This document shows, in pieces, positions 1 through 8,740 of a stretch of 45,010 nucleotides of DNA (its first letter is position 1; the number at the start of each line of letters is the position of its first letter). The stretch comes from Methylococcaceae bacterium. Lineage in GTDB: Bacteria > Pseudomonadota > Gammaproteobacteria > Methylococcales > Methylomonadaceae. Both the position numbers and the translations under genes were made by a program. Location of the stretch: NCBI GenBank assembly GCA_030626845.1, contig DAOUTG010000012.1, positions 1-45,010 of the forward strand, given 5' to 3'. The notes under the pieces were generated by a model. The model worked only from the letters and a program-made list of their open reading frames with translations, searched no databases and was not told where the DNA came from.

Positions 1-2
1 AA

Positions 3-1142
3 GATAATGCAGTTAAACTTGCAGAAGCTAATATTAAAAACACTTTGCAAGAAGAGCTAGTAAAAAAGGACAAACAATTAACGGAATTAAAAATTAAAAG
101 TGATACTGAACTTGCTGAAAAATTAGCGAAGAAAGAGACAGAAATCGCTGAAATGAAATCCAAAATTCAGAGTGCAGAGACAGAGAAAAAACTAGAGGTT
201 TCAGAAGCAATTAAGAAAATAGAGAAAGAACGTAATGATCTCGCTAATGATTTAAGAGTTAAGGAGACAGAAAAAGAATCACTTGAAATATCAACTAAAG
301 AAAAATTTAGAAATAAGCTAGTTGTAAAAGATGAAACTATAAAAATGAAAGATGAAGAAATAGCTCGTTTAAAAGACTTTAAGCAGAAACTTTCAACAAA
401 AATGGTTGGTGAAACGTTGGAACAACACTGTGAAATCGAGTTCAACAAACTTCGTGCAACAGCTTTTCAAAATGCTTTTTTTGAAAAAGATAACGATTCA
501 AGAGAAGGAACTAAAGGCGATTATATTTATAAAGAGACTGATGATGAAATGGCTATTGAAATTATCTCCATTATGTTCGAAATGAAAAATGAAAATGATG
601 AAACGGCTACGAAAAAGAAAAATGAGGATTTTTTCGCTAAACTTGACAAAGATCGTAATGAAAAGAATTGTGAATATGCGGTTCTTGTTTCGCTTTTAGA
701 ACCTGAAAATGAACTCTTTAATACAGGAATAGTTGATGTATCTTATAAATTTAAAAAAATGTATGTAATACGACCTCAATTTTTTATTCCAATGATTACT
801 CTTCTTCGTAATGCAGCAGTTAATTCTCTTAAAGATAAAAAAGAATTAACTTTGATGAAAAATCAAAATATGGACATTACCAATTTTGAAGAAAAGATAG
901 ATGTATTTAAAACAGGGTTTGCTAAAAATTATGATTTAGCTAGCCGAAAATTTAAAACAGCTATTTCTGAAATTGATAAAACCATTATTCATCTTCAAAA
1001 GACAAAGGATGCTCTTTTATCATCGGAAAATAATTTACGTTTGGCTAATAATAAAGCAGATGAGTTAACAATTAGAAAATTAACTTATGGAAATTTAACA
1101 ATGAAAACAAAATTTAATGAGCTTAAAGATAAAAATGTATAA
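3..1142 (+). CDS. DUF2130-type coiled-coil protein with RmuC/PD-(D/E)XK-like core, 5' truncated by window edge
   Basis: Frame stays open upstream of the called TTG at 45 to the window edge. Long charged coiled coil, then GDYIYKE...[12 protein letters not shown]...[25 protein letters not shown], typical of DUF2130. Confidence 0.8.
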   Translation, partial: DNAVKLAEANIKNTLQEELVKKDKQLTELKIKSDTELAEKLAKKETEIAEMKSKIQSAETEKKLEVSEAIKKIEKERNDLANDLRVKETEKESLEISTKEKFRNKLVVKDETIKMKDEEIARLKDFKQKLSTKMVGETLEQHCEIEFNKLRATAFQNAFFEKDNDSREGTKGDYIYKETDDEMAIEIISIMFEMKNENDETATKKKNEDFFAKLDKDRNEKNCEYAVLVSLLEPENELFNTGIVDVSYKFKKMYVIRPQFFIPMITLLRNAAVNSLKDKKELTLMKNQNMDITNFEEKIDVFKTGFAKNYDLASRKFKTAISEIDKTIIHLQKTKDALLSSENNLRLANNKADELTIRKLTYGNLTMKTKFNELKDKNV

Positions 1143-1152
1143 TTAGCCACCT

Positions 1153-1432
1153 AGGTTGGGTTACATGCTTTTCGTAACCCAACATTTATCCACGCTTAAT
1201 ATTATCTAATAAAGAAATAGGGTATCTACTTTAAATTTCAGGGTAAAATGAAATCCACAAAAAGTATTCATTTATTAATCAATAACTTAGAAACTGAAGG
1301 TTACGATTCTCCCTTGAATTTAAAGTAGATACGAAATAGGGTTATTTTCCTAAGGGAAAATTATTTTTTTTGAATATACCGATGAATGCTTCTTGTGAAA
1401 TGTTGGGTTACGAAAAGCATGTAACCCAACCT
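1153..1432. repeat. Nested inverted-repeat (MITE/REP-like) element
   Basis: AGGTTGGGTTACATGCTTTTCGTAACCCAACATTT at 1153-1187 is present inverted at 1398-1432, and each copy is itself a GTTGGGTTAC/GTAACCCAAC hairpin. Inner arms GTATCTACTTTAAATTTCAGGG (1222-1243) and CCCTTGAATTTAAAGTAGATAC (1311-1332). Confidence 0.75.
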
Positions 1433-1523
1433 ACGAAACTTTTAATGATTCAAAACCCTCATCGTATTCGTGGAAAAATGATTCGAGGTTGTAAAAAGAA
1501 ATAAAAAAGTAGCCAATAAAGTT

Positions 1524-3464
1524 TTAGGCCTTCTCTTTTTCCTGAAAAGCTTCTATCCGCATTTCTTTAACAATAAACGCCAGCTCTTTTCGTTGTTGTT
1601 TTAAAGGTTCAAGTTCAGACCTAAGATGGGCAATATTTTCAGAAACGCTTCCCTTAGAGTCATTGATTTTTTTCAACATCTGTAAACGGCTTTCAATTTG
1701 TTTTTTATGGTCTTTAATTTGGTGCATTAGAGGAACTAAAACCCCATTACTCCATGTTAATGCATCTTTATAAGCCTGTTTTAAAATATTTCTCGCTTTT
1801 GCAATTAAAGTACTATAAAGTTTATTAACAACAACGCTTTGTTCTGTCATCGTTGTTTTTGCACTACTTCTAAAAGCCTCCCCTTCTGCAAAAATAGTTT
1901 CCAAGTCATCTTGATATTGTTTAATTGAAAATAATTTAGGCTCAATTTCTTTAAAACCATACTCATCATGAAACTTTTTGTGAATAGCTTTGACTAAACG
2001 ACGAGTTTCATTAGTAATATCAATTGAGTCTTGTAATAAATCACGTAAATCATCAAAAAGTTTGCTAATACTCTTTTTCATTCCAAAAGTTGTTAAACTT
2101 TTACTCATTTCACCTTTGGTTTCATGAATAATAATTTCTATTTTTTCTTTTGCAAATGATTCAATTAAAATTTTTGCTTGTACCGTGAAAACACGACGAC
2201 TTGCTTGAAAATTCTCAACGTTTGAGGTATAAGCTTTTTGTCTGTCTCGGGTTTCAGACATTAACTTATCTGTCATGTCTTTATTTTCAAAATCAACCTT
2301 TCTAAATTCGTCTAACTGTTTAGTTGCATTAACTAATTTCGAATCGGTCAAACTTGAAGACTCATTAATTAAAAAGCCAATATCCTTGAGAATAGTTGCC
2401 ATTAAAATCTTTCTGCGTTGCTTCAAAATGTCATTAGAAAGATAATGTTCTAAACCTTTCAAGCGACTTCGTTCTAATAAAGCATTATCTTTTTTAACTT
2501 TGGCTAATAAAGCCTGTTTTGCAGAAACTGGAAAAATTAAACTTTCTTTAAGTTTTAAAATAGAAGCAGAACTGCTAATTTGTTTTTTTATTGAATTTTC
2601 ATAACCTGTCTCACCCGCAAGATCATCCCACATAGAATCAATCTTATTCATGACGACAGCAAGACCTTGCTTATTATTACGCGCACTACAAATATGGTTT
2701 CGCCACATTTCAAGATCACTTTTAGTCACACCAGTATCGGCTGCAAGCACAAAAATAATCGCTTGCGCACTAGGTAACATACTTAAGGTTAATTCCGGTT
2801 CTGTTCCCAAAGCATTAAGCCCTGGTGTATCTAAAATAGATAAACCCTCCTCTAATAAAGGATGAGGGAAACTAATTAACGCATGTCGCCAACAGGGAAC
2901 TTCGACCTCAGTCGCATTAGAAAGTCCTTGTTCAGCTGCTTCATTCTCATTCCATAAGCCCAATTTATCCGCCATATCAACAGGGACTGTTTTAACAGCA
3001 ACCAGATGTTTAAAAGCCTCCTGCATTTGTGTTGGACTCTTACCCTCTAAAGAAATATGTTTCCATTTCTTAGGCATTTGCTTGTATTCTATTAACGACA
3101 AATCTTCAAGACGGGTACTAATATCTAAAACTCGTATATACGCCCCTTCTTTTTTATCAAAAAATATTTCAGTCGGACACATTGTTGTCCGTCCTGGCGA
3201 TGAAGGTAATAATCTAATACCCGTTTCTGCAAAGAATAAGGAATTAATTAATTCGGTCTTTCCACGCGAAAACTCTGCTGCAAATGCAAGCGTAATTCTA
3301 TCATTGTCTAAACCACTAAGAATATTCAATAAAGTATCCGTACTATGAACATCACTCATGCCATAACGCCGCCGCCACTCCCGATACATTTCGATAGAAC
3401 GCGCCAATTGTCCGCGCCATTGCGCGTACTCATGCAACTGTTCTTTGAATTTCAAATTCCCCAT
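1524..3464 (-). CDS. Dynamin family GTPase
   Basis: 646 aa. P-loop AEFSRGKTELINSL, switch TT, LDTPGLNA (G3), NKID (G4), coiled-coil C-terminal half. Confidence 0.85.
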   Translation of the reverse strand: MGNLKFKEQLHEYAQWRGQLARSIEMYREWRRRYGMSDVHSTDTLLNILSGLDNDRITLAFAAEFSRGKTELINSLFFAETGIRLLPSSPGRTTMCPTEIFFDKKEGAYIRVLDISTRLEDLSLIEYKQMPKKWKHISLEGKSPTQMQEAFKHLVAVKTVPVDMADKLGLWNENEAAEQGLSNATEVEVPCWRHALISFPHPLLEEGLSILDTPGLNALGTEPELTLSMLPSAQAIIFVLAADTGVTKSDLEMWRNHICSARNNKQGLAVVMNKIDSMWDDLAGETGYENSIKKQISSSASILKLKESLIFPVSAKQALLAKVKKDNALLERSRLKGLEHYLSNDILKQRRKILMATILKDIGFLINESSSLTDSKLVNATKQLDEFRKVDFENKDMTDKLMSETRDRQKAYTSNVENFQASRRVFTVQAKILIESFAKEKIEIIIHETKGEMSKSLTTFGMKKSISKLFDDLRDLLQDSIDITNETRRLVKAIHKKFHDEYGFKEIEPKLFSIKQYQDDLETIFAEGEAFRSSAKTTMTEQSVVVNKLYSTLIAKARNILKQAYKDALTWSNGVLVPLMHQIKDHKKQIESRLQMLKKINDSKGSVSENIAHLRSELEPLKQQRKELAFIVKEMRIEAFQEKEKA

Positions 3465-3588
3465 GGCAAACCTTTTTTCCTAACTAGCACTATTTATATG
3501 AACAAAAGTGATTATTATAACAATCTATTGTAGACTAAAATATTAAAAGCTGTTTGAATATCAACCGTTTTATTGAAAAAGGTTGCCC

Positions 3589-4230
3589 TCAAACTCCATA
3601 TTGTTCTCGGTAGTTTTTAATGATTGCAAGTTGTTCATTATTCTCATCACTCATTTCTAAAAACTCAATAATATTAGCTAAACAGATGATTGCAACAACA
3701 GGAATTTTAAGACGCTGTTCAACTTCTCGCGTTGCAGAGTGTGTATTTTGCCCTTTTTCTTCTCTATCCAAAGCAATAAGTACGCCAGAAGGCACGGCAT
3801 TTGCTTGGGTAATAATTTCAACGGATTCTCGAACCGATGTGCCAGCGGTAATGACATCATCAACGATAACCACATTACCTTGCAAAGGACTTCCCACTAA
3901 AACCCCGCCTTCACCATGGTTTTTAACTTCTTTACGGTTAAATGCAAAGGGCATATCTTTCCCTTGGAGTCTTGCATAAGCTATTGACGTTGTACTCACT
4001 AAAGGAATCCCTTTGTAAGCAGGTCCATAGAGAATATCAACCTCAATAACTGATTTAATTAATGCTTGTGCATAAAAGTGACCTAGTTTGTCAAGTTTTG
4101 CCCCTGTATTGAACAATCCTGTATTAAAAAAATAAGGACTTATTCGCCCCGATTTTAATTGAAATGATCCAAACTTAAGTACACCACATTCAAGTGCATA
4201 TTCAATAAATTGTTTTTGATAATCCAGCAT
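3589..4230 (-). CDS. pyrE: Orotate phosphoribosyltransferase
   Basis: KSGRISPYFFNTG, YGPAYKGIPL, VVIVDDVITAGTSVRE PRPP motif. Confidence 0.96.
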   Translation of the reverse strand: MLDYQKQFIEYALECGVLKFGSFQLKSGRISPYFFNTGLFNTGAKLDKLGHFYAQALIKSVIEVDILYGPAYKGIPLVSTTSIAYARLQGKDMPFAFNRKEVKNHGEGGVLVGSPLQGNVVIVDDVITAGTSVRESVEIITQANAVPSGVLIALDREEKGQNTHSATREVEQRLKIPVVAIICLANIIEFLEMSDENNEQLAIIKNYREQYGV

Positions 4231-4275
4231 AATTGTTTATTTTGAAAAAAATTTATCCGTATTATAGCCGAAAAA

Positions 4276-5406
4276 TTAAGGAATAAACTTTTCTAAAACT
4301 GTATCAAGAAAATTCCAGCCTTTTTCTGTACAAAAATAGTGTTTTTGTCGCTCATATAGCAGTTTTTGACTAAGCGCAACAGTCAGTGCTGGCTCTAAAG
4401 TCATTTTTGATAAACCGGTCACTTTTTGATAGTTTTCAAGGGAAAATCCTTGTTTTAAACGCAATTGGTTCATCATAAATTCTAATGGCAATGCTTCTAC
4501 TAAAATGGGTTGTGTCATCGCCCTTATTTTTTCCAAATACAATTGAGGATTTTTTATTTTTGAGCTTCGGTAAATTCGGTTGGGTAATTGTTGACTAATT
4601 TTACCATGCGCCCCTGCACCAATCCCTAAATAATCACCAAATTGCCAATAATTAAGGTTGTGCTTACATTGAGAACCTTGTTGAGCATAAGCTGAAACCT
4701 CATATTGTTCAAAATTTTTCGTTGCGAGTATTTGCTGACAACTTTTTTGCATCGTGAAAATCAATTCATCTTGAGGTAATTTAGGCGGAAATTTATGAAA
4801 ATAAGTATTCGGTTCTAAAGTTAATTGATACAGTGATAAGTGGCTCGGTTCAAGAGCTATTGCCCTGTTAATATCCGCTATCGCTTCCTCTTCTGTTTGT
4901 TCTGGTAGCGCAAACATTAAATCTAAATTAAAATCATCAAATCCTGAAACTTTAGCAATTTCAGCGGCTCTCAATGCCTGTAGGCGATCATGTATTCGTC
5001 CTAATTTTTTTAAATGTACTTCATTAAAACTTTGTACACCAATAGAGAGTCGATTAATCCCAGCTTCTCTAAATGCTCGAAACTTTGCACTTTCAATACT
5101 ACCAGGATTTGCTTCTAAGGTAATTTCAGCATCTTCTTTGATAGAAACCAGCTTAGAAACCCCTTCTAACAAACGATAAATACTCTTAGCAGAAAATAAG
5201 CTAGGTGTTCCCCCGCCAATAAAAATACTTTCAATAGGTCGGGTTATTTCAAAGCGTTCAATATCTGCGGCTAAATCGGCTAATAAAATAGAAATATACG
5301 CTGATTCGGGTAATTCTGTATTAAAAGTATGAGAATTAAAATCACAATAAGGGCATTTTTGAATACACCAAGGAATATGAATGTATAAGCTTAATAGCGG
5401 CAACAT
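4276..5406 (-). CDS. hemW: HemW-like radical SAM protein (oxygen-independent coproporphyrinogen oxidase family)
   Basis: SLYIHIPWCIQKCPYCDFNSH CxxxCxxC motif, FIGGGTPSLF, RLSIGVQSF. Confidence 0.93.
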   Translation of the reverse strand: MLPLLSLYIHIPWCIQKCPYCDFNSHTFNTELPESAYISILLADLAADIERFEITRPIESIFIGGGTPSLFSAKSIYRLLEGVSKLVSIKEDAEITLEANPGSIESAKFRAFREAGINRLSIGVQSFNEVHLKKLGRIHDRLQALRAAEIAKVSGFDDFNLDLMFALPEQTEEEAIADINRAIALEPSHLSLYQLTLEPNTYFHKFPPKLPQDELIFTMQKSCQQILATKNFEQYEVSAYAQQGSQCKHNLNYWQFGDYLGIGAGAHGKISQQLPNRIYRSSKIKNPQLYLEKIRAMTQPILVEALPLEFMMNQLRLKQGFSLENYQKVTGLSKMTLEPALTVALSQKLLYERQKHYFCTEKGWNFLDTVLEKFIP

Positions 5407-5416
5407 GCAATGAGAG

Positions 5417-5725
5417 TTAAATTTTTTCTAATGCTTTAACAATCGCACAAATAATTAATTGACAGGTTTTAGCCCCTGCATCAATATAGCCCTGTGACCG
5501 TTCTGCCATAAAAGAAGCTCGTCCTTTGGTCGCAATCATATCACGAGTCGATTTCATACCTGTTACTGCGGTATCACAAATAATAATTAATATTTTTTCA
5601 AATGAAACGCTATCAACAATCACTTGTTGCAAAGATTTTTCAACAGGAATTAATACATCCAACATCGTTTTTTCACCCACATCCGCCTTACCTCGTTTTT
5701 TAACAACCGCTACAATTAATGCGGG
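5417..5725 (-). pseudogene. C-terminal remnant of a dihydroxyacetone kinase DhaL-type subunit
   Basis: Open frame reads PALIVAVVKKRGKADVGEKTMLDVLIPV...MIATKGRASFMAERSQGYIDAGAKTCQLI, matching the C-terminal half of DhaL. In-frame TGA at 5728-5726 and no N-terminal half upstream. Confidence 0.75.
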
Positions 5726-5886
5726 TCATAATTTCATGATAAATAATTATTATTTTCTAAGCCCTGAAATAGCTGATTATAACGTTAAGGATTATAATTA
5801 GCCACTTTATTCTATAGAGGAAAATATTACACTCTATTTCCTACTAAAATACTAGGTTATAATAACTTTTTTACTTAATTTTCATT

Positions 5887-6624
5887 ATGATACCTATCAG
5901 CCCCAAAATCATTCTTGTTGCTATTACTAAACATGGTGCAAACCAAGTTAAATCATTAGCCAATGAACTGCCTGATGCAACCGTGCTAGTTGCTGAAAAA
6001 TTTCTGCCTCTGATTCAAGATACAAGTAATCCCGTTCATCATTACACAGGTGCATTTCGTCATCAAATAGCCGCACTATTTTCTGAATATGATCAAGTCG
6101 TCTTTTTTGTTTCCTTAGGTGCGGTGGTTAGATTAATCTCCCCTCACCTAAAATCTAAAGATGAAGACCCAGGTATCATTGTCGTTGATGATGCAGGACA
6201 ATTTGTTATCCCTGTTTTATCAGGTCATGTAGGGGGTGCAAATGCTTATGCCGAAAAGATAGCCCACTTATTACAAGCAACCCCAGTTTTAACCACCGCT
6301 TCCGATGTGGGAAAAACCATTCCCGTTGACATTTTAGGTCGTGAATTAGGTTGGACGATTGAAGCCCCTAAAATTAATATTACTCGTGTTTCAGCCCATG
6401 TCGTTAATGAAGAGCTGATCGCTTTTGTACAAGAAACAGGGGAAAAAGACTGGTGGACACGCCCGACCCCATTACCAAAAACGATTCATCTTTTTAATCG
6501 CTTTGAAGCTGTAAACTTAGATAAATATAAAGCTATACTTTGGGTCACTGATCGTAAAATATCGGATAAACTGTGGCAATCACTAGAAGAGCGTTTAGTG
6601 GTTTATCGACCTAAGGAAAAATAA
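5887..6624 (+). CDS. cbiG: Cobalt-precorrin 5A hydrolase (CbiG, N-terminal and central regions)
   Basis: FFVSLGAVVRLISPHLKSKDEDPGIIVVDDAGQFVIPVLSGHVGGANAYAEKIA. Confidence 0.9.
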   Translation: MIPISPKIILVAITKHGANQVKSLANELPDATVLVAEKFLPLIQDTSNPVHHYTGAFRHQIAALFSEYDQVVFFVSLGAVVRLISPHLKSKDEDPGIIVVDDAGQFVIPVLSGHVGGANAYAEKIAHLLQATPVLTTASDVGKTIPVDILGRELGWTIEAPKINITRVSAHVVNEELIAFVQETGEKDWWTRPTPLPKTIHLFNRFEAVNLDKYKAILWVTDRKISDKLWQSLEERLVVYRPKEK

Positions 6625-6626
6625 TC

Positions 6627-7025
6627 ATGAAACTAGTATTAGGCTTAGGCTGTGATCGAGGAACAACGTTTGCAACCATCGACACGGCCATTAATAAAGC
6701 CTTACAATCCGTTAACTTATCTTCAGATGATATTATTCAATTTGCAACGATTGATAAAAAAAACGATGAGCAAGGATTACTAGAATGCGCGGAAAAATAT
6801 CAATGTCCTTTGAGTTTTTATTCAGCAATACAATTAGCAAAGGTTGATGTCCCTAATCCCTCAGCTATTGTTATGAAATACATGGGAACGCCCTCAGTAT
6901 CAGAAGCTGCCGCCCTTTTAGCTGCAGAAAAAACAAAAGAAAGCTTAGTTGTAGAAAAATTTAAAATGCGTGGCACAGATAATAAAAATGCCACGGTTTC
7001 AATCGTCATCAAACAAATAAAATAA
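6627..7025 (+). CDS. cobE: CobE / CbiG C-terminal domain protein
   Basis: LGLGCDRGTTFATIDTAINKAL...FATIDKKNDEQGLLECAEK...SVSEAAALLAAEK. Confidence 0.85.
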   Translation: MKLVLGLGCDRGTTFATIDTAINKALQSVNLSSDDIIQFATIDKKNDEQGLLECAEKYQCPLSFYSAIQLAKVDVPNPSAIVMKYMGTPSVSEAAALLAAEKTKESLVVEKFKMRGTDNKNATVSIVIKQIK

Positions 7026-7026
7026 A

Positions 7027-8352
7027 ATGAGTGGAAAAATATATTTAGTCGGTTTTGGTCCAGGTGCAGAAGAACACATGAGTTATCGCGCAAAATCTGC
7101 TATCAGTGATGCCGATATCGTCATTGGTTACACAACCTACATTAAACTAGTCAAAGATTTATTAGTGGATAAAGAAGTCATTAAAAAAGGCATGACTGAA
7201 GAAATTGATCGCTGCATTGAAGCCTATGAACATGCTAAATTAGGTAAAAAAGTTGCGTTAATTTCATCGGGAGATATTGGCGTTTATGGCATGGCAGGGC
7301 CTACTTATGAAGTTTTATTAAAATCAGGCTGGACACCTGACAGTGAGATTAGTGTAGAAGTTATTCCCGGAAGCACCGCCTTATCCGCCTGTGCCTCATT
7401 AGTCGGCGCACCTTTAACCCATGATTTCTGTTCAATCTCTTTATCTGATTTACTAACTCCCTGGCCTGTTATCTCAAGGCGATTAGAGGCGGCAGCAAAA
7501 GCGGACTTTGTGATTGCGCTTTATAATCCCAAAAGTGGTCGTAGAGTTCAACAAATTGTTGAAGCACAAAGAATATTATTAAACTATCGCAGTCCTGAAA
7601 CCCCCGTTGCCATTGTTAAATCCGCTTACCGGCGCCGTCAAATGATTCAATTAGTTCGTTTAGATCAAATGTCAGACTGTGATATTGGAATGCTAACGAC
7701 AGTTTTAATTGGTAACTCATCCACTTATGTTGAACAAGGATTAATGATAACCCCAAGAGGTTATGCTAATAAATATGAAACCTTAACAGGTGAAACCAAA
7801 GCAGGTGAACAAGCAGGGCGTTCCTTAACAATGGGTTTAGAAGGTTGGGAAAGTTGCTTAAGACGTTATTTAGCAGAAAACCCTGTAAAAACCCTAGAAA
7901 AAGTTGCTGATTATTTTGGGGTCTCATTAGGGGAAGTACTTGAAGCTGTTGCTGGTGGTGAGGCTGGTGATTATAAAGCGACGAGGATTACTGATGATAA
8001 AATAAATGAAGTTTTAAAACAAGCTAAAAATTGGGGAAAATTACGTGGCATTGTCCGTGCGGAAGCGGGAACAGTCACTGAACTATTTTTACAAGCCGAT
8101 GAATTTAAACATCGAGGGGAATGGTTAAATGTTGAAAATCCATATTTCCATTGTCATATTAATTGGGAAAATGTAAAAGCTGCCTATTTTTCTAGTCGAG
8201 AACAGCATAGTTACAGTGTGAATTTTATTGATTATTTGGGAAGGCTAGTCTTTCGAGTTTCATTAATAAAACAAGAAGGGCAGTTTAACCCAGAATTATT
8301 AGCGCATTACCATCATGCTTGGAATGATTTAAGCCAAAAAGGGAATCAATAA
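7027..8352 (+). CDS. cobJ: Precorrin-3B C17-methyltransferase with C-terminal HutX/ChuX-like domain
   Basis: N-terminal GKIYLVGFGPGAEEHMSYRAKSAI, ISSGDIGVYGMAGPTYE, VEVIPGSTALSACASLVGAPLTHDFCSISLSDLLTPW. The C-terminal ~175 aa resemble the HutX/ChuX haem-utilisation family. Confidence 0.92.
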   Translation: MSGKIYLVGFGPGAEEHMSYRAKSAISDADIVIGYTTYIKLVKDLLVDKEVIKKGMTEEIDRCIEAYEHAKLGKKVALISSGDIGVYGMAGPTYEVLLKSGWTPDSEISVEVIPGSTALSACASLVGAPLTHDFCSISLSDLLTPWPVISRRLEAAAKADFVIALYNPKSGRRVQQIVEAQRILLNYRSPETPVAIVKSAYRRRQMIQLVRLDQMSDCDIGMLTTVLIGNSSTYVEQGLMITPRGYANKYETLTGETKAGEQAGRSLTMGLEGWESCLRRYLAENPVKTLEKVADYFGVSLGEVLEAVAGGEAGDYKATRITDDKINEVLKQAKNWGKLRGIVRAEAGTVTELFLQADEFKHRGEWLNVENPYFHCHINWENVKAAYFSSREQHSYSVNFIDYLGRLVFRVSLIKQEGQFNPELLAHYHHAWNDLSQKGNQ

Positions 8353-8691
8353 ATGACTGAAATGATTAAACCTAAAATGATGGATTATCACCGTCAGATA
8401 TTAGTTTGCGTAGGTGATCGGTGTACAGAAAATAGTTCAGGACAAGCTCTTTATGATGAATTAAAAGATAAATTCAAAAAAGCAGGACTAGATCAGGGGA
8501 AATTAAGAGTAAAAAAAACGCGTGCAACCTGTTTTGGAACGTGTAAATCAGGGCCTTTAGTTTGCATACAACCTGATGGAATTTGGTATTACAATGTAAC
8601 CTCGGATAAATTAGATAGAATTATTAACGAACATTTATTAAATAATAAACCTATTTTGGAATGGGTTTATTATCAAAGAATGCACAACTAG
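8353..8691 (+). CDS. Thioredoxin-fold (2Fe-2S) ferredoxin
   Basis: RQILVCVGDRCTENSSGQALYDELK...KTRATCFGTCKSGPLVCIQPDGIWYYNV. Confidence 0.85.
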   Translation: MTEMIKPKMMDYHRQILVCVGDRCTENSSGQALYDELKDKFKKAGLDQGKLRVKKTRATCFGTCKSGPLVCIQPDGIWYYNVTSDKLDRIINEHLLNNKPILEWVYYQRMHN

Positions 8692-8704
8692 ATTTGTAGA
8701 TACG

Positions 8705-8728
8705 AGGCTGGGTAAAGATTCCCAGCCT
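8705..8728. terminator. Bidirectional hairpin terminator between convergent genes
   Basis: AGGCTGGG-taaagatt-CCCAGCCT between the + ferredoxin gene and - ilvD. Confidence 0.65.
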
Positions 8729-8740
8729 TATCCAGAGAAA

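Noticed and set aside
167-448. 93-aa minus-strand ORF
   Set aside because: Antisense to the DUF2130 coiled coil; Ser/Phe-rich composition is typical of the reverse of a Lys/Glu-rich coding sequence.
2650-3533. Three plus-strand ORFs (2650-2865, 3082-3348, 3345-3533)
   Set aside because: Antisense to the dynamin gene or its start; no family resemblance.
3620-3979. Plus-strand ORF and alternate-frame minus ORF 3678-3875
   Set aside because: Overlap pyrE; shadow ORFs.
5526-5801. 91-aa plus-strand ORF
   Set aside because: Shadow of the DhaL remnant on the opposite strand; no recognisable motif.
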